Origin: Circinella minor | Taxonomy: Eukaryota > Mucoromycota > Mucoromycetes > Mucorales > Lichtheimiaceae | Direction of reading: 5' to 3' | Assembly: GCA_016758965.1 (NCBI GenBank) | Contig: JAEPRB010000001.1 | Location: 248,001 to 312,000 of the forward strand | DNA: 64,000 bases | In this document: piece after piece, positions 1 through 11,245 of the stretch | How positions within the stretch are numbered: position 1 is the first letter of the stretch | Layout: the number at the start of each line of letters is the position of its first letter | Program-made: the position numbers and the translations under genes | The notes under the pieces: model-generated | Database searches by the model: none | Seen by the model: the letters and a program-made list of their open reading frames with translations, nothing else | What the model was told of the DNA's origin: nothing

Positions 1-56
1 GTTATTTTATATATAGATTAAAAAGATTTGAAAATAAATGATTTTATTTTATATAG

Positions 57-428
57 TTAGAAACGAGTGATCCATCTGATTTAACTGAAGATTATTTATT
101 GGAAGAAGTACGTCATAAAAAAGCATCCTCTGGAGGATCAGGAGCATCAACTGCAGGTGGAGGTTTAAGTATTGTTGAACAACGTATTCAAATGCTTAGT
201 GGACCTAAACAGGGTGGATTTAAACGACCTGTTGCTCCTGGTAGACGAAGACCTGCAGGAGCTACACCTACAGCAACTACCTTTGCTAATAATAATAATA
301 ATAATAATACCAATAATTCTACATCAAGTACTACTACAACTGAATCAAATAATGATTCTTCTTCGTCTACTAATGATGATTCATCTAATAAATCACCAGA
401 AACAACAGAAACAACAGATGAACAATAG
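57..428 (+). CDS. C-terminal exon of an unknown protein (5' part outside window)
   Basis: This is a terminal exon that follows a 3' splice site in the TATAG-rich stretch at 51-60; the exact junction (after 56 or after 60) cannot be fixed without the upstream exon. The frame through codon 99 is open back to the acceptor and ends at the TAG at 426-428. The protein part starts with an acidic SDPSDLTEDYLLEEV segment. A Gly/Ser linker follows, then a helical SIVEQRIQML stretch, a basic Pro/Arg patch (RPVAPGRRRP), a poly-Asn run and a Ser/Thr/Asn-rich acidic tail. I see no diagnostic domain and do not name a family. The acidic helix plus a proline/arginine patch resembles the disordered end of a cytoskeletal or adaptor protein, but that is only inference. 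The gene converges on the SUR7-like gene. Confidence 0.6.
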   Translation, partial: LETSDPSDLTEDYLLEEVRHKKASSGGSGASTAGGGLSIVEQRIQMLSGPKQGGFKRPVAPGRRRPAGATPTATTFANNNNNNNTNNSTSSTTTTESNNDSSSSTNDDSSNKSPETTETTDEQ

Positions 429-669
429 TATTTATAACAAATAATTTAATAAAGATATTAAAAAGAAAAGATGAATTATTTATTATTATTATCGATATTA
501 AAGTATTATAAAGAGTAATTTAAAAAAAGAAAGAAATGAATAATATACATATATATATATATACATATATATACTTCTACAACTAAAAAATAAAAAAAAA
601 GAAACAAAACAGACTAATAAATCTACTAATTAAAATTATATCACAAAATGATTTATGATAAAATTGGTT

Positions 670-1615
670 TTAAAAAGGTCTTGAAGAACCACCAGGACCT
701 GCTGATCCTTGCATATTAGTATTCATAGCAGGTGGAGCATTCATATTAGGTGGAGCATTCATAGTAGGAGGAGCATTCATCATTTGAGGATGAGGAGATG
801 GAGGAGCTGCTGTCTTTGAATATCGATTATCCTTCTTACTAAACATGCCTCCACCACCATAACCAGTTTCTGGATCACCCACACGATTTCGATTACTTTC
901 TCTTGGACCACCACAACATGTACCCATGAAAGATAGATAACCAATTAAGAGACAACCCATGGCACCAAGTAAAGTCCAAATCGAATTACCTACTTTACCA
1001 TACCAACCATCAGGTAAAGCCTTGTTATAAGAAATAGCCAATACCAAACCAATAATGAAAGCAGCAATGGTTACAAGGAAATTGAGTAAAGTAAGTGTTG
1101 ACATACTAGCACCTGGTAATCGATGGAAACGTTTACCACAACAAAACATGATAGGCATACTCATTAACCATAATACGAAACTAAGACAAGTACCCGCCAT
1201 AGTTAATGAAAACAAAGCAGTAAACAAATGTCTAAAATGACCACCATTAGGTTGATATTGGGATGGCATATTTTGACCCACTTCAGGTGTTTTACCCCAA
1301 TTATAAGAATTTTCAGCCTTTGTACAACTTTCAACAGAATTTGATGTTCCTTGACAATAATTCCTAATAATAAAATATTCAATTTTGATATTAAAAAAAA
1401 AAAAAATGACATTTATCAATAAATAAAATGATCTTTCTTTTTTACCATAAACCATTTTTATAAGACAAATTTTGTTGATGATTATAGGATTCTTGGAATG
1501 CCATAGCTCTTAAAAAGTCTCTATTGGATAATAGACCAATCATTGGGAACAAATGAAGTAAAAAAGAGAATAATAGAAATAGTGAACCCAATAGGGTACA
1601 GCACTTGAACAACAT
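670..1615 (-). CDS. SUR7/PalI (claudin-like) family membrane protein
   Basis: Two exons, 1446..1615 and 670..1363, joined across an 82-nt GT-AG intron give 287 aa. The splice recreates a Trp codon and restores the GLWNYC motif (Trp57-Asn58-Tyr59-Cys60) that marks the first extracellular loop of SUR7/PalI/claudin-like proteins; this strongly supports both the intron and the family. There are four hydrophobic segments: one right after the start (residues about 7-30) and three in exon 2. The cytosolic tail is basic and then Pro/Met/Asn-rich, with a near-exact repeat of the type PPxMNA. In other fungi the family sits in the plasma membrane at eisosomes or acts in pH signalling and cell-wall stress; which role applies here cannot be told from sequence. 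The start is the ATG at 1615, directly before the first membrane segment. A longer in-frame extension to 1732 lacks an ATG. Confidence 0.85.
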
Positions 1616-2535
1616 TTTTTTTTGTTTTTTGTTTTTTTGATAATAAATAAAATTTAGTAAGAAAAAATGGGGAAAAAAAAAGTTGATCAATGAATATACA
1701 AGCCTTTCGTTTTTAAATGGTTTATTTTTCAATTATATTTACACCCATCCACATACTATATACTTCTACTACAAGGGCTATTGAATTAAAAAATAAAAAC
1801 TACCGGGGATGAACAAGGGTTGATGATAGGTAAGTGGGAAAAGAAGTAAGAAGGGTTTTTATATATATATAAAACATTATAATCCATTTCTTTCAACTTG
1901 TCAAAATATTTTTCATGGGTTTAAAAAAAAATCATTTGAAATCGGTTTTTATTACATACCCCTCCCCCCTCTCCTCTCTCTCACTCTCTCACTCTCTCAC
2001 TTTTAATATATTTTTACCCCATCCTTTCTTTTTTCTCAAACATATTGTTTATAACTCAAATAAAATAATTAAATGATTCAAAAGTATAAGTTATTATTAT
2101 GATAAAAAAAAAAAAAAAAAAAAAAAAGTAATTTATTTCAGGATATAAATGATGTAATAATCAGGTTATGGTTGCACCAAAGTGCAACATGCACGTTGTA
2201 AATGTCACCTGATTAGGAGAAAAATATAAAGTGAGGTGAGGGAGAGAGAGAAGGAGGAAGATGCAACACTGCACAACGCGACATAACATAATAAGAGATA
2301 GATTAGAGAGAGAGAGAGAGAGAGAGAGAGTGTGTGTGTGTGTGTGTGTAGGAGAAAGAGTAACAAAAGAGATGGAGTTTATACAACAATTAATTCCTTT
2401 CTCTCTTTCTTTTTTTCCTTTCTTTTCTTTTCTTTTCTTTCACTAATTAGTTACCCGGTTCTACTTTTATTTTATTTTTAACCTTTTTTTTTTTATTTTA
2501 TATATAAAAATCATATATATTTTTTTTTATAACCC
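1616..2535. other. Intergenic region with microsatellites and a nested inverted repeat
   Basis: Divergent upstream region of the SUR7-like gene (-) and the low-complexity protein gene (+). It holds CT-rich and TATA-like stretches, a poly-A run at about 2103-2126, a GA repeat followed by a GT repeat at about 2306-2349, and the nested inverted repeat at 2158-2215. I see no convincing coding frame; the short frame at 2261-2446 is a translation of the microsatellite. Confidence 0.6.
2158..2215. repeat. Nested inverted repeat (outer 9-bp arms, inner 7-bp hairpin)
   Basis: Outer arms TAATCAGGT (2158-2166) and ACCTGATTA (2207-2215) are exact reverse complements. Inside, GTTGCAC (2171-2177) and GTGCAAC (2182-2188) form a perfect 7-bp stem with a 4-nt loop. 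It could be a regulator-binding palindrome, a small structured transcript or a tiny element relic; the sequence does not decide. Confidence 0.6.
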
Positions 2536-3204
2536 ATGAGACAAATACCCATGGATTCTGTATCTAATTTTGTTTCTCGTATCTTTGTTAGAAGTCGTTC
2601 TACTACAAAAAAACATCGATCTGCTCCTCCTCAACCTAATAATAATAATAACGATCATAACGCCACTCACACAGATATTACTGAATCTGGTACCCCTACT
2701 TTTGAAGAAAATAATAAAAATATTATTACACCACCGACTTCTTCATCCGAACCTACCGATACTACTACTCCTATCAATACTACTACTACTTCAACAACAA
2801 TACCCGATTCTTTTGATAGTCTCGATGATGTATCTGCTTCACCAACAACTGACCATTCTGTCAATGTAAATACCCTTGAATTTGCTGCTTCTCGTGACTT
2901 GGCTTTCTTTTTGGATAGTGGTTGGTCGTCATCTGTCAAAAAAAGTCATGACGAAACTCAAAAAAAATTGACATTTCCACAATTTGAATATTTACTTCAT
3001 GACCCAACAAAAGATCAAGAACGTCCTGCTACTTCTAATGGTCCTCCACGACGACAACGAAGTATTGGTCAACAATTTTTTAATGGTACTTTACCAAGAA
3101 AAGCAAAAAATTTGTCATTAACGAGACCCAAGTCGGCGGTTAATTTGATTAAACGTGTTCGATCAACACCAAACTTTAAAGATCAACAACAACAACAACA
3201 ATAA
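2536..3204 (+). CDS. Uncharacterised low-complexity Ser/Thr/Asn-rich protein
   Basis: Single-exon reading frame of 222 codons ending in a poly-Gln tail and TAA. After a basic N-terminus (residues 1-30, many Arg/Lys) comes a disordered Asn/Thr/Ser/Pro-rich middle. A more conserved-looking segment follows at about residues 115-155 (LAFFLDSGW, then LTFPQFEYLLHDP). The C-terminal part is basic and contains RRQRS, TLPRKAK and VRSTPNF stretches that look like phosphorylation or 14-3-3 type sites. The start at 2536 is followed four codons later by a second ATG. I do not recognise the family. The ordered middle and absence of stop codons across a Thr-rich composition argue for a real gene, but function is unknown. 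Confidence 0.65.
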   Translation: MRQIPMDSVSNFVSRIFVRSRSTTKKHRSAPPQPNNNNNDHNATHTDITESGTPTFEENNKNIITPPTSSSEPTDTTTPINTTTTSTTIPDSFDSLDDVSASPTTDHSVNVNTLEFAASRDLAFFLDSGWSSSVKKSHDETQKKLTFPQFEYLLHDPTKDQERPATSNGPPRRQRSIGQQFFNGTLPRKAKNLSLTRPKSAVNLIKRVRSTPNFKDQQQQQQ

Positions 3205-3467
3205 CAATTATTCTTTTTTTTTTTTTTTCCTTTATTCTTTTTTGTATACCTCTTCTCATTATTATAATTATTATTATTTTGCATATTATAAATATATCAC
3301 AAATTATCATATTGTTTATTATTATTATTATTATTATTATCTATATAAATATTTATTATTACATACGACTCCGTTGATATATAAATTATAATACTAATTT
3401 TTTTTTTTTTATTATGGAAATAATCAGTAAATAACTCTATACAGGCTTTTTTTATTTATTTATTTAT

Positions 3468-6085
3468 TTATACATCAATACCCCAATCACCGACGGTTCG
3501 CATTGAATTTTCATCACCACTTGTTAATAATTCAGCATCTTCTTCACCCAATACATCTGCTACACATTGCCATGGATCACGTGCACCACCCCATTGAAGT
3601 AATTTATCTCTAAATACTTGTCCTTGTTCTCGATTTAATGGATCCTTCATAAAACATTTTTGCCATATACGTCTTGCTACAGTTCGATCAAATAAGTAAG
3701 AATAATATCCAGCACCATAACCAAACAAATGACCAAATTGTACAGGCCACATGGTACCAGGAACACTTTGGAATAATCCAACATCATCTTGTAAATCATG
3801 CCATATTTTAATACTTGAAAAATCATTGGTTGTTGCCATGTTTGAGTGATATTGTTGATCTAATAAAGCCATCACTATTTGACTATTTGTTTCAATCCCA
3901 TTAAATCGTTTTCGTTGTTGAAGATAAGATTGAATCTTATTGGCTGAGGGTGCTTGTTGTTTTGAACCATTGGATAATAAAGGAATCACTTCTGGATGCC
4001 AAAGGAAATGTTCCATTAAAATGGAAGGTAATTCCACAAAATCGGTGGCACATCGAGTACCTGCTACATTATGAAAATCGGTTTGACCCAACATGGAATG
4101 CATAGCATGTCCCATTTCATGGAACAAAGTTTCAATTTCAAACATGGATAACATAGCAGTACCATTGTTTTTGGTATTATTAAAATCACAGGTTAATGCA
4201 ATGACTGGTAATTGATATAATCCATGCCGACCACGAATGGTACTAGCTGTTTGTGGAATAGGTGGCATGAAATTTTCCTTTGCTACGTTTTGTTGAGGGA
4301 AAGCAAATCGAATATCATTCTCTGTATCATCATCATCTACACGTCTTGATGTACGAACAGTGTAATGGGCTGCATTTGTAGTTTTGCCTGCACGAGAATA
4401 TAAATCACAATAAATGGTACCAATCTTGCCTTCTTGTTCACATAGAACATCTAGTTTACGTACTTCATCATGCCAAAGTTCTCCTGGACTCACATCACCC
4501 GGAACAAATTGAATTCCGTATAAATGATTAAATAAACGTGATAAACCTTGCATGACTGATCCAACTGAAAAATAAGGCATATGAGGTGCTGGACCTTGCG
4601 TTTGTCTATTAAGAACATCATATACATGCATATAATAATCACGATCCCATGCATTGACAGATGGAAGAGTTGATAATCGCATGGCACGTTGTTTTGTTTC
4701 TTGTAATAATCGTATATCATGTTCAGATGCTGGTTCTTGATGTCGTAATAATGTTCTTAAAAATGCATCCACATTGGCTATTCATTCATATAATCATCAT
4801 TGAGTTTTTATATAATGAATAAAAATTATATATATATATACCCCACTCGGTTTTCTTTCTCTCATTACAAAATATAAATATTCCTACCTGGACTTTTTGC
4901 CATTTTATCTTGTAATTGAAGTTCTGCAAATGAACTTTTACCTACCAGATTAGCCAATTCTCCACGTGCTTTCATTAAATATTCCAAAATCGATACACTT
5001 TCTTGATTTGCTGAATTAATAGCTTCATACACCTGCCTTCGTACTTGATCATTATCAGCATATTTAAGTATCATTTGACATTCATAAGAATCTGTCGATA
5101 ATTGTAAAAGACCGTCTTCCTTATTCATTAATGAAGAGTTACGACCCAAACTTTGTCCTAATCCATTCAATGCTTTTGGATCTATTTTAATATGATGAAC
5201 ACCACGAGGATCACGTTGAACAAATTCTCTTCCTAATTGAATAATACGATCTGATAATTCTACAAATTTTTCACGTTGTTTTGTAGGTAAATGGATACCC
5301 GATTTTTCAAAATCACGTAGAAAGACGATAGCCGCCGCATGTTCATCCGCTGTGAATTCTTTTACAATGGTTTGATCTGCTAATACTTGTGCTAATACCT
5401 AACACATTTCCATATATAAGTATTTTTTTTTTTCAAAAAAAAAAAAAGAAAAAATTCCTATAAAGATAATCCGTATAGTAAAAAAAAAAAAAAATACCTT
5501 GTGCATTCGGGTATCCGTATTTAATGTATTCATATAAAAACATAAATCCATATAGGCTTTATTCGCAGCTTCCATGGTTTCTTCACCTGGATGAGCGTTT
5601 CGTAAAAATTCAGCCAAATCAATGACACTGCAAAGTGTATCTGAAAGACGATCTAAGTTTTTGACTACACGACGCATTTCAGATCGTCCATTTTCAGGTG
5701 CATGCCAAATACGTTCCACAATTAATTGTGCACGTTGAATAGCTTGTTGTGCTGCATATTCAAATCCTTCAATACTTGTAAAATGAGGGTTCCCTAATAA
5801 TCCAACTTTTTCATTATTATGTTTATTTGTAAATTCTTTTAATTGTTGATTCCAAATATTTTTGTCGTCAAAAATTAATCGTAAATATTCATGGGTAGAA
5901 TCATGGTTGGAAGAAGATTCATGAAGTTTGGTATTAGAAAGGGTAGAAGCATGTCGATAACGTCGTTGTTGTTGTTGTTGTTGTGATAAAGATAATAATA
6001 ATAGCTGAAATGGTGTATTATGGTTTGTTGTTCGTAAGAGTTGACGTGGTCTTAACGATCGAAAACATGGTCGAGACACTGACAT
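3468..6085 (-). CDS. OCT1: Mitochondrial intermediate peptidase (M3 metallopeptidase)
   Basis: Three exons, 5498..6085, 4888..5398 and 3468..4777, give 802 aa, close to the roughly 770 aa of yeast Oct1. The protein removes an octapeptide from some imported precursors after the main processing peptidase has cut, in the mitochondrial matrix. The N-terminus (MSVSRPCFRSLRPRQLLR) is Arg-rich without acidic residues, as expected for a matrix-targeting presequence, so the ATG at 6085 was preferred over an in-frame upstream ATG at 6142. The zinc site FHEMGHAMH has its first His near residue 586. It is followed by the FVELPSILMEHF segment, which supplies the third ligand Glu in M3 peptidases. The C-terminal GYGAGYYSYLFD block is also typical. 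Introns are 99 and 110 nt, with canonical ends. Confidence 0.95.
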
Positions 6086-7188
6086 GAAGAAAAGGGAAAA
6101 AAAAAATGACAAAGAAAAAAGGAGTACCTGTTGACTAGGCAAGGGTTTTTTCTCAGCAGTAAAAAATAAAAATAAAAAGTGCAGAATTTACCCCAGCTTC
6201 CGGTTTTTATATATGGTTAGCATAAATTATTTTTTTACTGAATTCAAAACTTTTTAACCTATTCATTCTTCTTCTTCTTTAATAATAACAATAATATTAT
6301 CATTGTCTTATCACATAGTATTAACTATTTTTATAAGTATTACAGAAGAGCTCTAATTAAGTACGTAAAGTAGTATTTTAATAAATACAGACGACTCACT
6401 ATATTCATCAACAATAACAAATAGAACGATGTCTACTCTCTTTCAGTTCGTTAGTAATAATCAGCTTCATCACTCATTTCTTTTAGTTTTCAAGAATGTG
6501 ATTTAATTGACAAGATTCTACGTACTAATTTATTTTGATATTACTTTTTTGTAAATAAGAGATAATTTCATATAATCTATTTACTATTTATTGATGATCA
6601 GATGTGTGGATAGTGTTTAATATGCTGAATATCTGTCGTTTTGCTTCTTAACTCATCAATTGAATCAATAACATATTATTTTTACGAGGGATCAAACAAA
6701 TCCAATTAAAATTGTTGCCATCATTGCAAATTGATTATACAGTATGCTAATAAAATTTATGAGAACATAACAGAATCTATTTCTTTGATAATAAAAAGGA
6801 CTTTATTAGATTGACAAACAAGTCAGAGTATTATATTATCTAGAACACTTGTTAGGTCAATTCTGTGAGTGCCATTTTTTTTTTTATACGTTTAAAAATA
6901 CAACCACTGTGAATATTTATTTTCCTATATTTTACTTTAAAAAAAATCAACTACAAATTCACAAATATTTTAATTGAAGTCTGTTAATAAGTCATCTAAA
7001 AGTAAATATATGATCCTTGAGGATGAAAAAGGGATAAATTTACCCGCTGACTTTTTCTAATTTATATAAGACAACTTGCCTGATTACCAAATTAGGATTA
7101 TACTCTCTCTCTCTCTCTCTTTTTTTTTTTTTCTAGTTGCTGTTAATATCTTTCTCTCGAACCTTTTTATTTTATTTTCGGTGCATCA
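6086..7188. other. Intergenic region, divergent promoters
   Basis: Separates the 5' ends of the peptidase gene (-) and the Pan1-like gene (+). AT-rich, with CT repeats at about 7101-7130 just upstream of the Pan1-like start. I see no coding frame or RNA gene. Confidence 0.5.
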
Positions 7189-9881
7189 ATGACGGGTAAA
7201 GTAGAAAAAAAAAACTGCACTCCATGATGAACTTTGGGTGAAAACTAATTTTCTATGGTGTATTTTAATTTATAGATATGCGGTTAAGCTTTGTGACAGA
7301 AGCCGACCAAACTAAATACCAATCGCTTTTTAACCAAGCGTCTCCAAATAGTCCATTTATGTCGGGTAAAGAGAAAAACCTACTTTTTAATTTCTTTATT
7401 CTTTGCTTATTTTTATTTTTTAAAAAATTGTTAAATCAGGTTGGGAAGCAAAAAAGAAAAAAAAAAAAAAGTGTATACTAATTTTCAATTGACTTTATTT
7501 ATCAATAGCTGATGCGGCAAGAAATCTTTTGTCTCGGTCAGGTCTTGATGGTACCACTTTAGCCAAGATTTGGTAACATAATTGTATTTTTTTTTTTAGT
7601 CCCGGTTTTACACCTTCTCTTTTTAGTTGTTGTTATTAACCCTTTAGTATTTTTTTTTGTGTATAAGGGATCTTTCCAATGTCACTCAAGAACCACAACT
7701 TACGTTTCCTGAATTTGCAGTTGCAATGTATTTGACCTCTATGCGTATGGCTGGTCGCGACATTCCATCTGCACTACCTGACCAAATACGGAACGAAATA
7801 GAAACTGCTACAGCAATAGTAAAGTCAACTGCTACTAGTAATACATCTCAACAACAAAGTAGTTTACAACCCATGGCAACAGGAATAACACCTCAACGTT
7901 CATTATCAACATCTATGTTAAGCAATTTAGCTGGTGGTCAACAATCTATCCCACAACAACAGCAACAACAACAACAGTCATTTCCTACAGGTTTACAAGC
8001 ACAAATGACGGGTATGCAACCATTACCTACTGGTATCCAATCACAACCTACTGGTATGTCAACAATGGGTGGTATTCAATCACAGCAATATACTGGTATT
8101 CAATCACAACCTACTGGGATGACAATGAGTGGCATTCAATCACAACCAACGGGTATGACAGCAGGTTTTCAATCACAACAACTTACTGGATTACAAATGC
8201 CTATGATGACAGGTGTCACACCCATGTTAGCAGGGAATCAACAAATTGCTATGCCAACAGGTATGGGAGGAAACAATCTTAATTTTATGAACCAGATGAT
8301 GCCTGGTGCAGCTCCACCTCCTGCCGGTCAGGATTTTCAATCCCTTGCCGGTAAAGTCAAGATACCCTGGGCTGTCACAACAGAAGAAAAAAAACGTTAT
8401 ACAAAAATCTTCAAGGCATGGGATGAAGAAAAGAAAGGTTATTTGACAGGTGATATGGCCAAAGAAATCTTTACTCAATCAGGATTGGCAGAGAATGTAT
8501 TAATGCAGATTTGGTAATTATTATTACTATTTTAACAAAACATGTAATTTTTTCTTTTGCTCTTCTATGCTTATATTCTGTCTTTTTTGGTTGCAGGAAT
8601 TTATCAGATCCAAATAATCAAGGCAAATTAAACGTGGATGAATTTTCAGTTGCAATGCATTTAATTTATAGAAAATTAAATGGTTATGATGTTCCAACCC
8701 ATTTACCTACTGAATTAGTACCTCCATCTACACGTGAATTAAAGGAAAGTGTCGATGGATTGAAACAATCCATTTTAAAAGATATTGCAACAAAACGTGG
8801 TATTCATAATTTTAGTTCATCACCCTCACTTTCACCTCCCATCAATCGTAATTCACGCGCACGATCAGTAAGTCCTGCACGTAAACCAACTAAAGAAAAA
8901 TACAAAGATGATGATAGTGTTGATACTGCTTATGTATCAAGTGCACGACGTATGGGTCCAGATCGAAGTCGTACTGTTACACCTACAACATCTAAATCCA
9001 GTGGAACTACATCAAGTTATGGTTATCGTGGAAAACAAACCCGTATTTCTGATTTACGTAAACAAGTAAAAGAACAAAAACAACGGATACAAGATTTGGA
9101 AGAAGAAGCTGTAGCAAGAAAAGCCAAACCTTACAAAGAATTATCATATACTGAACAAAAAGATATTGATGAAGTGAAGGAAAAAATTCGAGAATTGCAA
9201 TCTGAAATTGTACGTTCAGGAGGGGATGAAGCGGGTCATGCATGGGAAAAATATACAGCTCGAACAAGTGAATTAGCAGAAGCCGCAGAACAAGAAAAAT
9301 CATTGGAAGCCGAGATTCAATATTTGATTGAAACATCATTACGAGGTCTCGTTCGCCAATTACGTGAAACCGAAGATGATTTGGCTGAAAAGAAAAAACA
9401 AGTGGCTAAAAACAAAGCAGCCAAGGCAAGCTCGGAACCTACTTATGATATTGTTGGTACTGGACCGAATGGTGAGGTAACAGAAAATGATAAGATTCGT
9501 GCCAAGGCAAAGGCTATGATAGCAGCACGTATGGGAAAAATTACTGGTAAAACGAATAAGGTGGATGTAACAGGAGACATTGAAGCAGCTGAAGAAGAAC
9601 GATTAGCATTTATTGCTCATGCAGATAGTGTATCTACGTCATTGGATGGATTTCAAGATGCTGTTAATGCCATTCGTATGGAGACTAGTTTATTAGGGTT
9701 GGATATTCGTAAACATGAACAAGATCAACGTGCTATTGATGAACGTCGTCGATTTGAGTCCGGTGAAGGTGTAGCTGCTGATCTCAAAGAATTTATTCAA
9801 CAAGTATCATTTGAAACTGCCACAGCAAAAGCACCTGATGTGGATCCTGGTTTTGAATCTCGTTTCCCATCATTTGAATAA
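7189..9881 (+). CDS. PAN1: Pan1-like EH-domain endocytic protein
   Basis: Five exons, 7189..7195, 7276..7365, 7509..7572, 7668..8513 and 8597..9881, give 763 aa. EH domain 1 covers about residues 3-95 (LSFVTEADQTKYQSLF, then LLSRSGLDGTTLAKIWDLS and FPEFAVAMYL). EH domain 2 covers about 285-380 (KIPWAVTTEEKKRY, QSGLAENVLMQIWNLSD and an EF-hand-like loop DPNNQGKLNVDEF). Both EH domains are interrupted at the same IW/DLS or IW/NLS position by an intron, which suggests domain duplication. The linker is Gln/Pro/Thr-Gly-rich with four matches to the Ark/Prk kinase consensus [LIVM]xxQxTG. The C-terminal half is a long coiled coil. Pan1 nucleates cortical actin patch assembly during endocytosis. At 763 aa it lacks the proline-rich WH2 tail of yeast Pan1 (about 1480 aa), so it may be an Eps15/Pan1 intermediate. 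The 7-nt first exon is inferred from splice consensus; starting at ATG 7278 is the alternative. Confidence 0.85.
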
Positions 9882-10272
9882 ATTTTAAAATAATAATTAT
9901 TTGTAGACAAACCACATTCAGCTTTTTTTAACAAAATCCTTTCAATCAACCATGAATTATACCGCTTTCTTGCTCCTCCTACCCCTTCTTCTTCTTTCCT
10001 TCTCATAGAAAACCTTTCATACACACTACAATTCTTCTTTGTCGTTTTTTTTATCGCCCTAATGTAAATTCTCTCTATTCTTTCTCTCGTTTTATTGATA
10101 TCTAATATCTGTGTGATTATATGAAGACTGTTTTTTTTGTTTAAAAGAGGTATAGAAGATTTGAGACACAATTTATAAAAAAAATGAACGATTTCATTTT
10201 GTATTCCCATCATATATTTTTATATTATATGTAACAAAAAAAAACAGAGTTCTATTTAATTAATTAATTTAT
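9882..10272. other. Convergent intergenic region
   Basis: Shared 3' flank of the Pan1-like gene and the 245-aa gene. AT-rich, with T-rich runs and a TTAAT repeat next to the stop codon at 10273. The frame at 9797-10213 on the minus strand is antisense to the Pan1-like tail and has no domain, so no gene is called. Confidence 0.5.
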
Positions 10273-11245
10273 TTAATCTTCAAATAAGTCTTGTAAACGT
10301 TTTTCTCTTTTCTCTTCTTCAGTCAATGGTCGTTCTGATTTTTTATCTGTTTTTGTCGTCTCAAATTGTTGTTCTTGTTTTTGTTCAGTTGTTAACTTCT
10401 TTTCTTGCGATTTTTTCTTAATTTCTTCGTTCCTTGCAATAGCTGCATCCATTGCTTGTTGCCATTCTTGTCGATTTTCAGCCCAAATACCATGTTTTCG
10501 ATTCTTTTCATCATCAACTCTTGCAGGTAAAACAGTAATAGTATTAAAATACTTGTATAATGTCTTTAATGTAGGTACATCCAATTCATAATCCCGTGAT
10601 AATCCTTTCAATACTTTATCGTTATCCAAATCACCAGGTGCTAATCGTTTTCGTTGTTCCAATGCAGAAAAAATAACATCAATCGTTGTTCGATTAGGTA
10701 CTTGAGATAATCGACCGAGATCTTCATCTTCTTCAATTCTTTGTCGTTCTCGCATGATATGTAACATATTATCAGACTATCAAAAATAAAGGTGTGTGGG
10801 GTGAGGAATAATTTTGTTTATGCAAAAAAGAAATAAATTTGGGCTTTTTTTTTTTTTCTCCCCACTTTTTCTCAACTCAATAAAAAAAAACAACAACTTA
10901 CAGTTCTCATACGCGTATAAGTAGGTTCTATTTTAACAGGACCCAGTTCAGCAAGTTTTCTATGTAATTCAGGATCACGTTCTTCAACTTCTGGTTCTTC
11001 TATGAGACATGAATAAATAATTTTAAAATGAAATAAAATGTCAATATTTTGATTATTATTAAATCGATCGTTTCAAAAGAATATAAATAATAAAGAATTG
11101 AAAGTATACCTGATAATGATACTTTGCCTGATTGTCTGTAATCGTCTTGAATGCTTGAAGGTGAAGAAGTAGGTTTTGAAAGGTTATCATTTTTGACTTG
11201 TTTTGGTAGTCGACGAGCGACTTCTTTGGAAGCTTGAGCACCCAT
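10273..11245 (-). CDS. Uncharacterised protein, charged, with myristoylation-type N-terminus
   Basis: Three exons, 11110..11245, 10902..10999 and 10273..10776, join in frame to give 245 aa. The first residues MGAQASKEV fit the N-myristoylation pattern (Gly2, Ser6). The middle holds the most protein-like blocks: RDPELHRKLAELGPVKIEPTY at the end of exon 2, then MRERQRIEEDEDLGRLSQVP, and LSRDYELDVPTLKTLYKYFN followed by TITVLPAR. The last 70 residues are Lys/Glu/Gln-rich and helical. I feel this is a conserved fungal protein but cannot name the family, and I do not assign a function. Splice sites are canonical (GTATAC, GTAAGT donors). The gene converges on the Pan1-like gene. Exon 2 has no other open frame across both junctions, which supports the model. 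Confidence 0.75.

Noticed and set aside
2261..2446. 61-codon plus-strand frame
   Set aside because: It is a translation of GA and GT microsatellites followed by a T-rich tract; no conserved composition and no splice partner.
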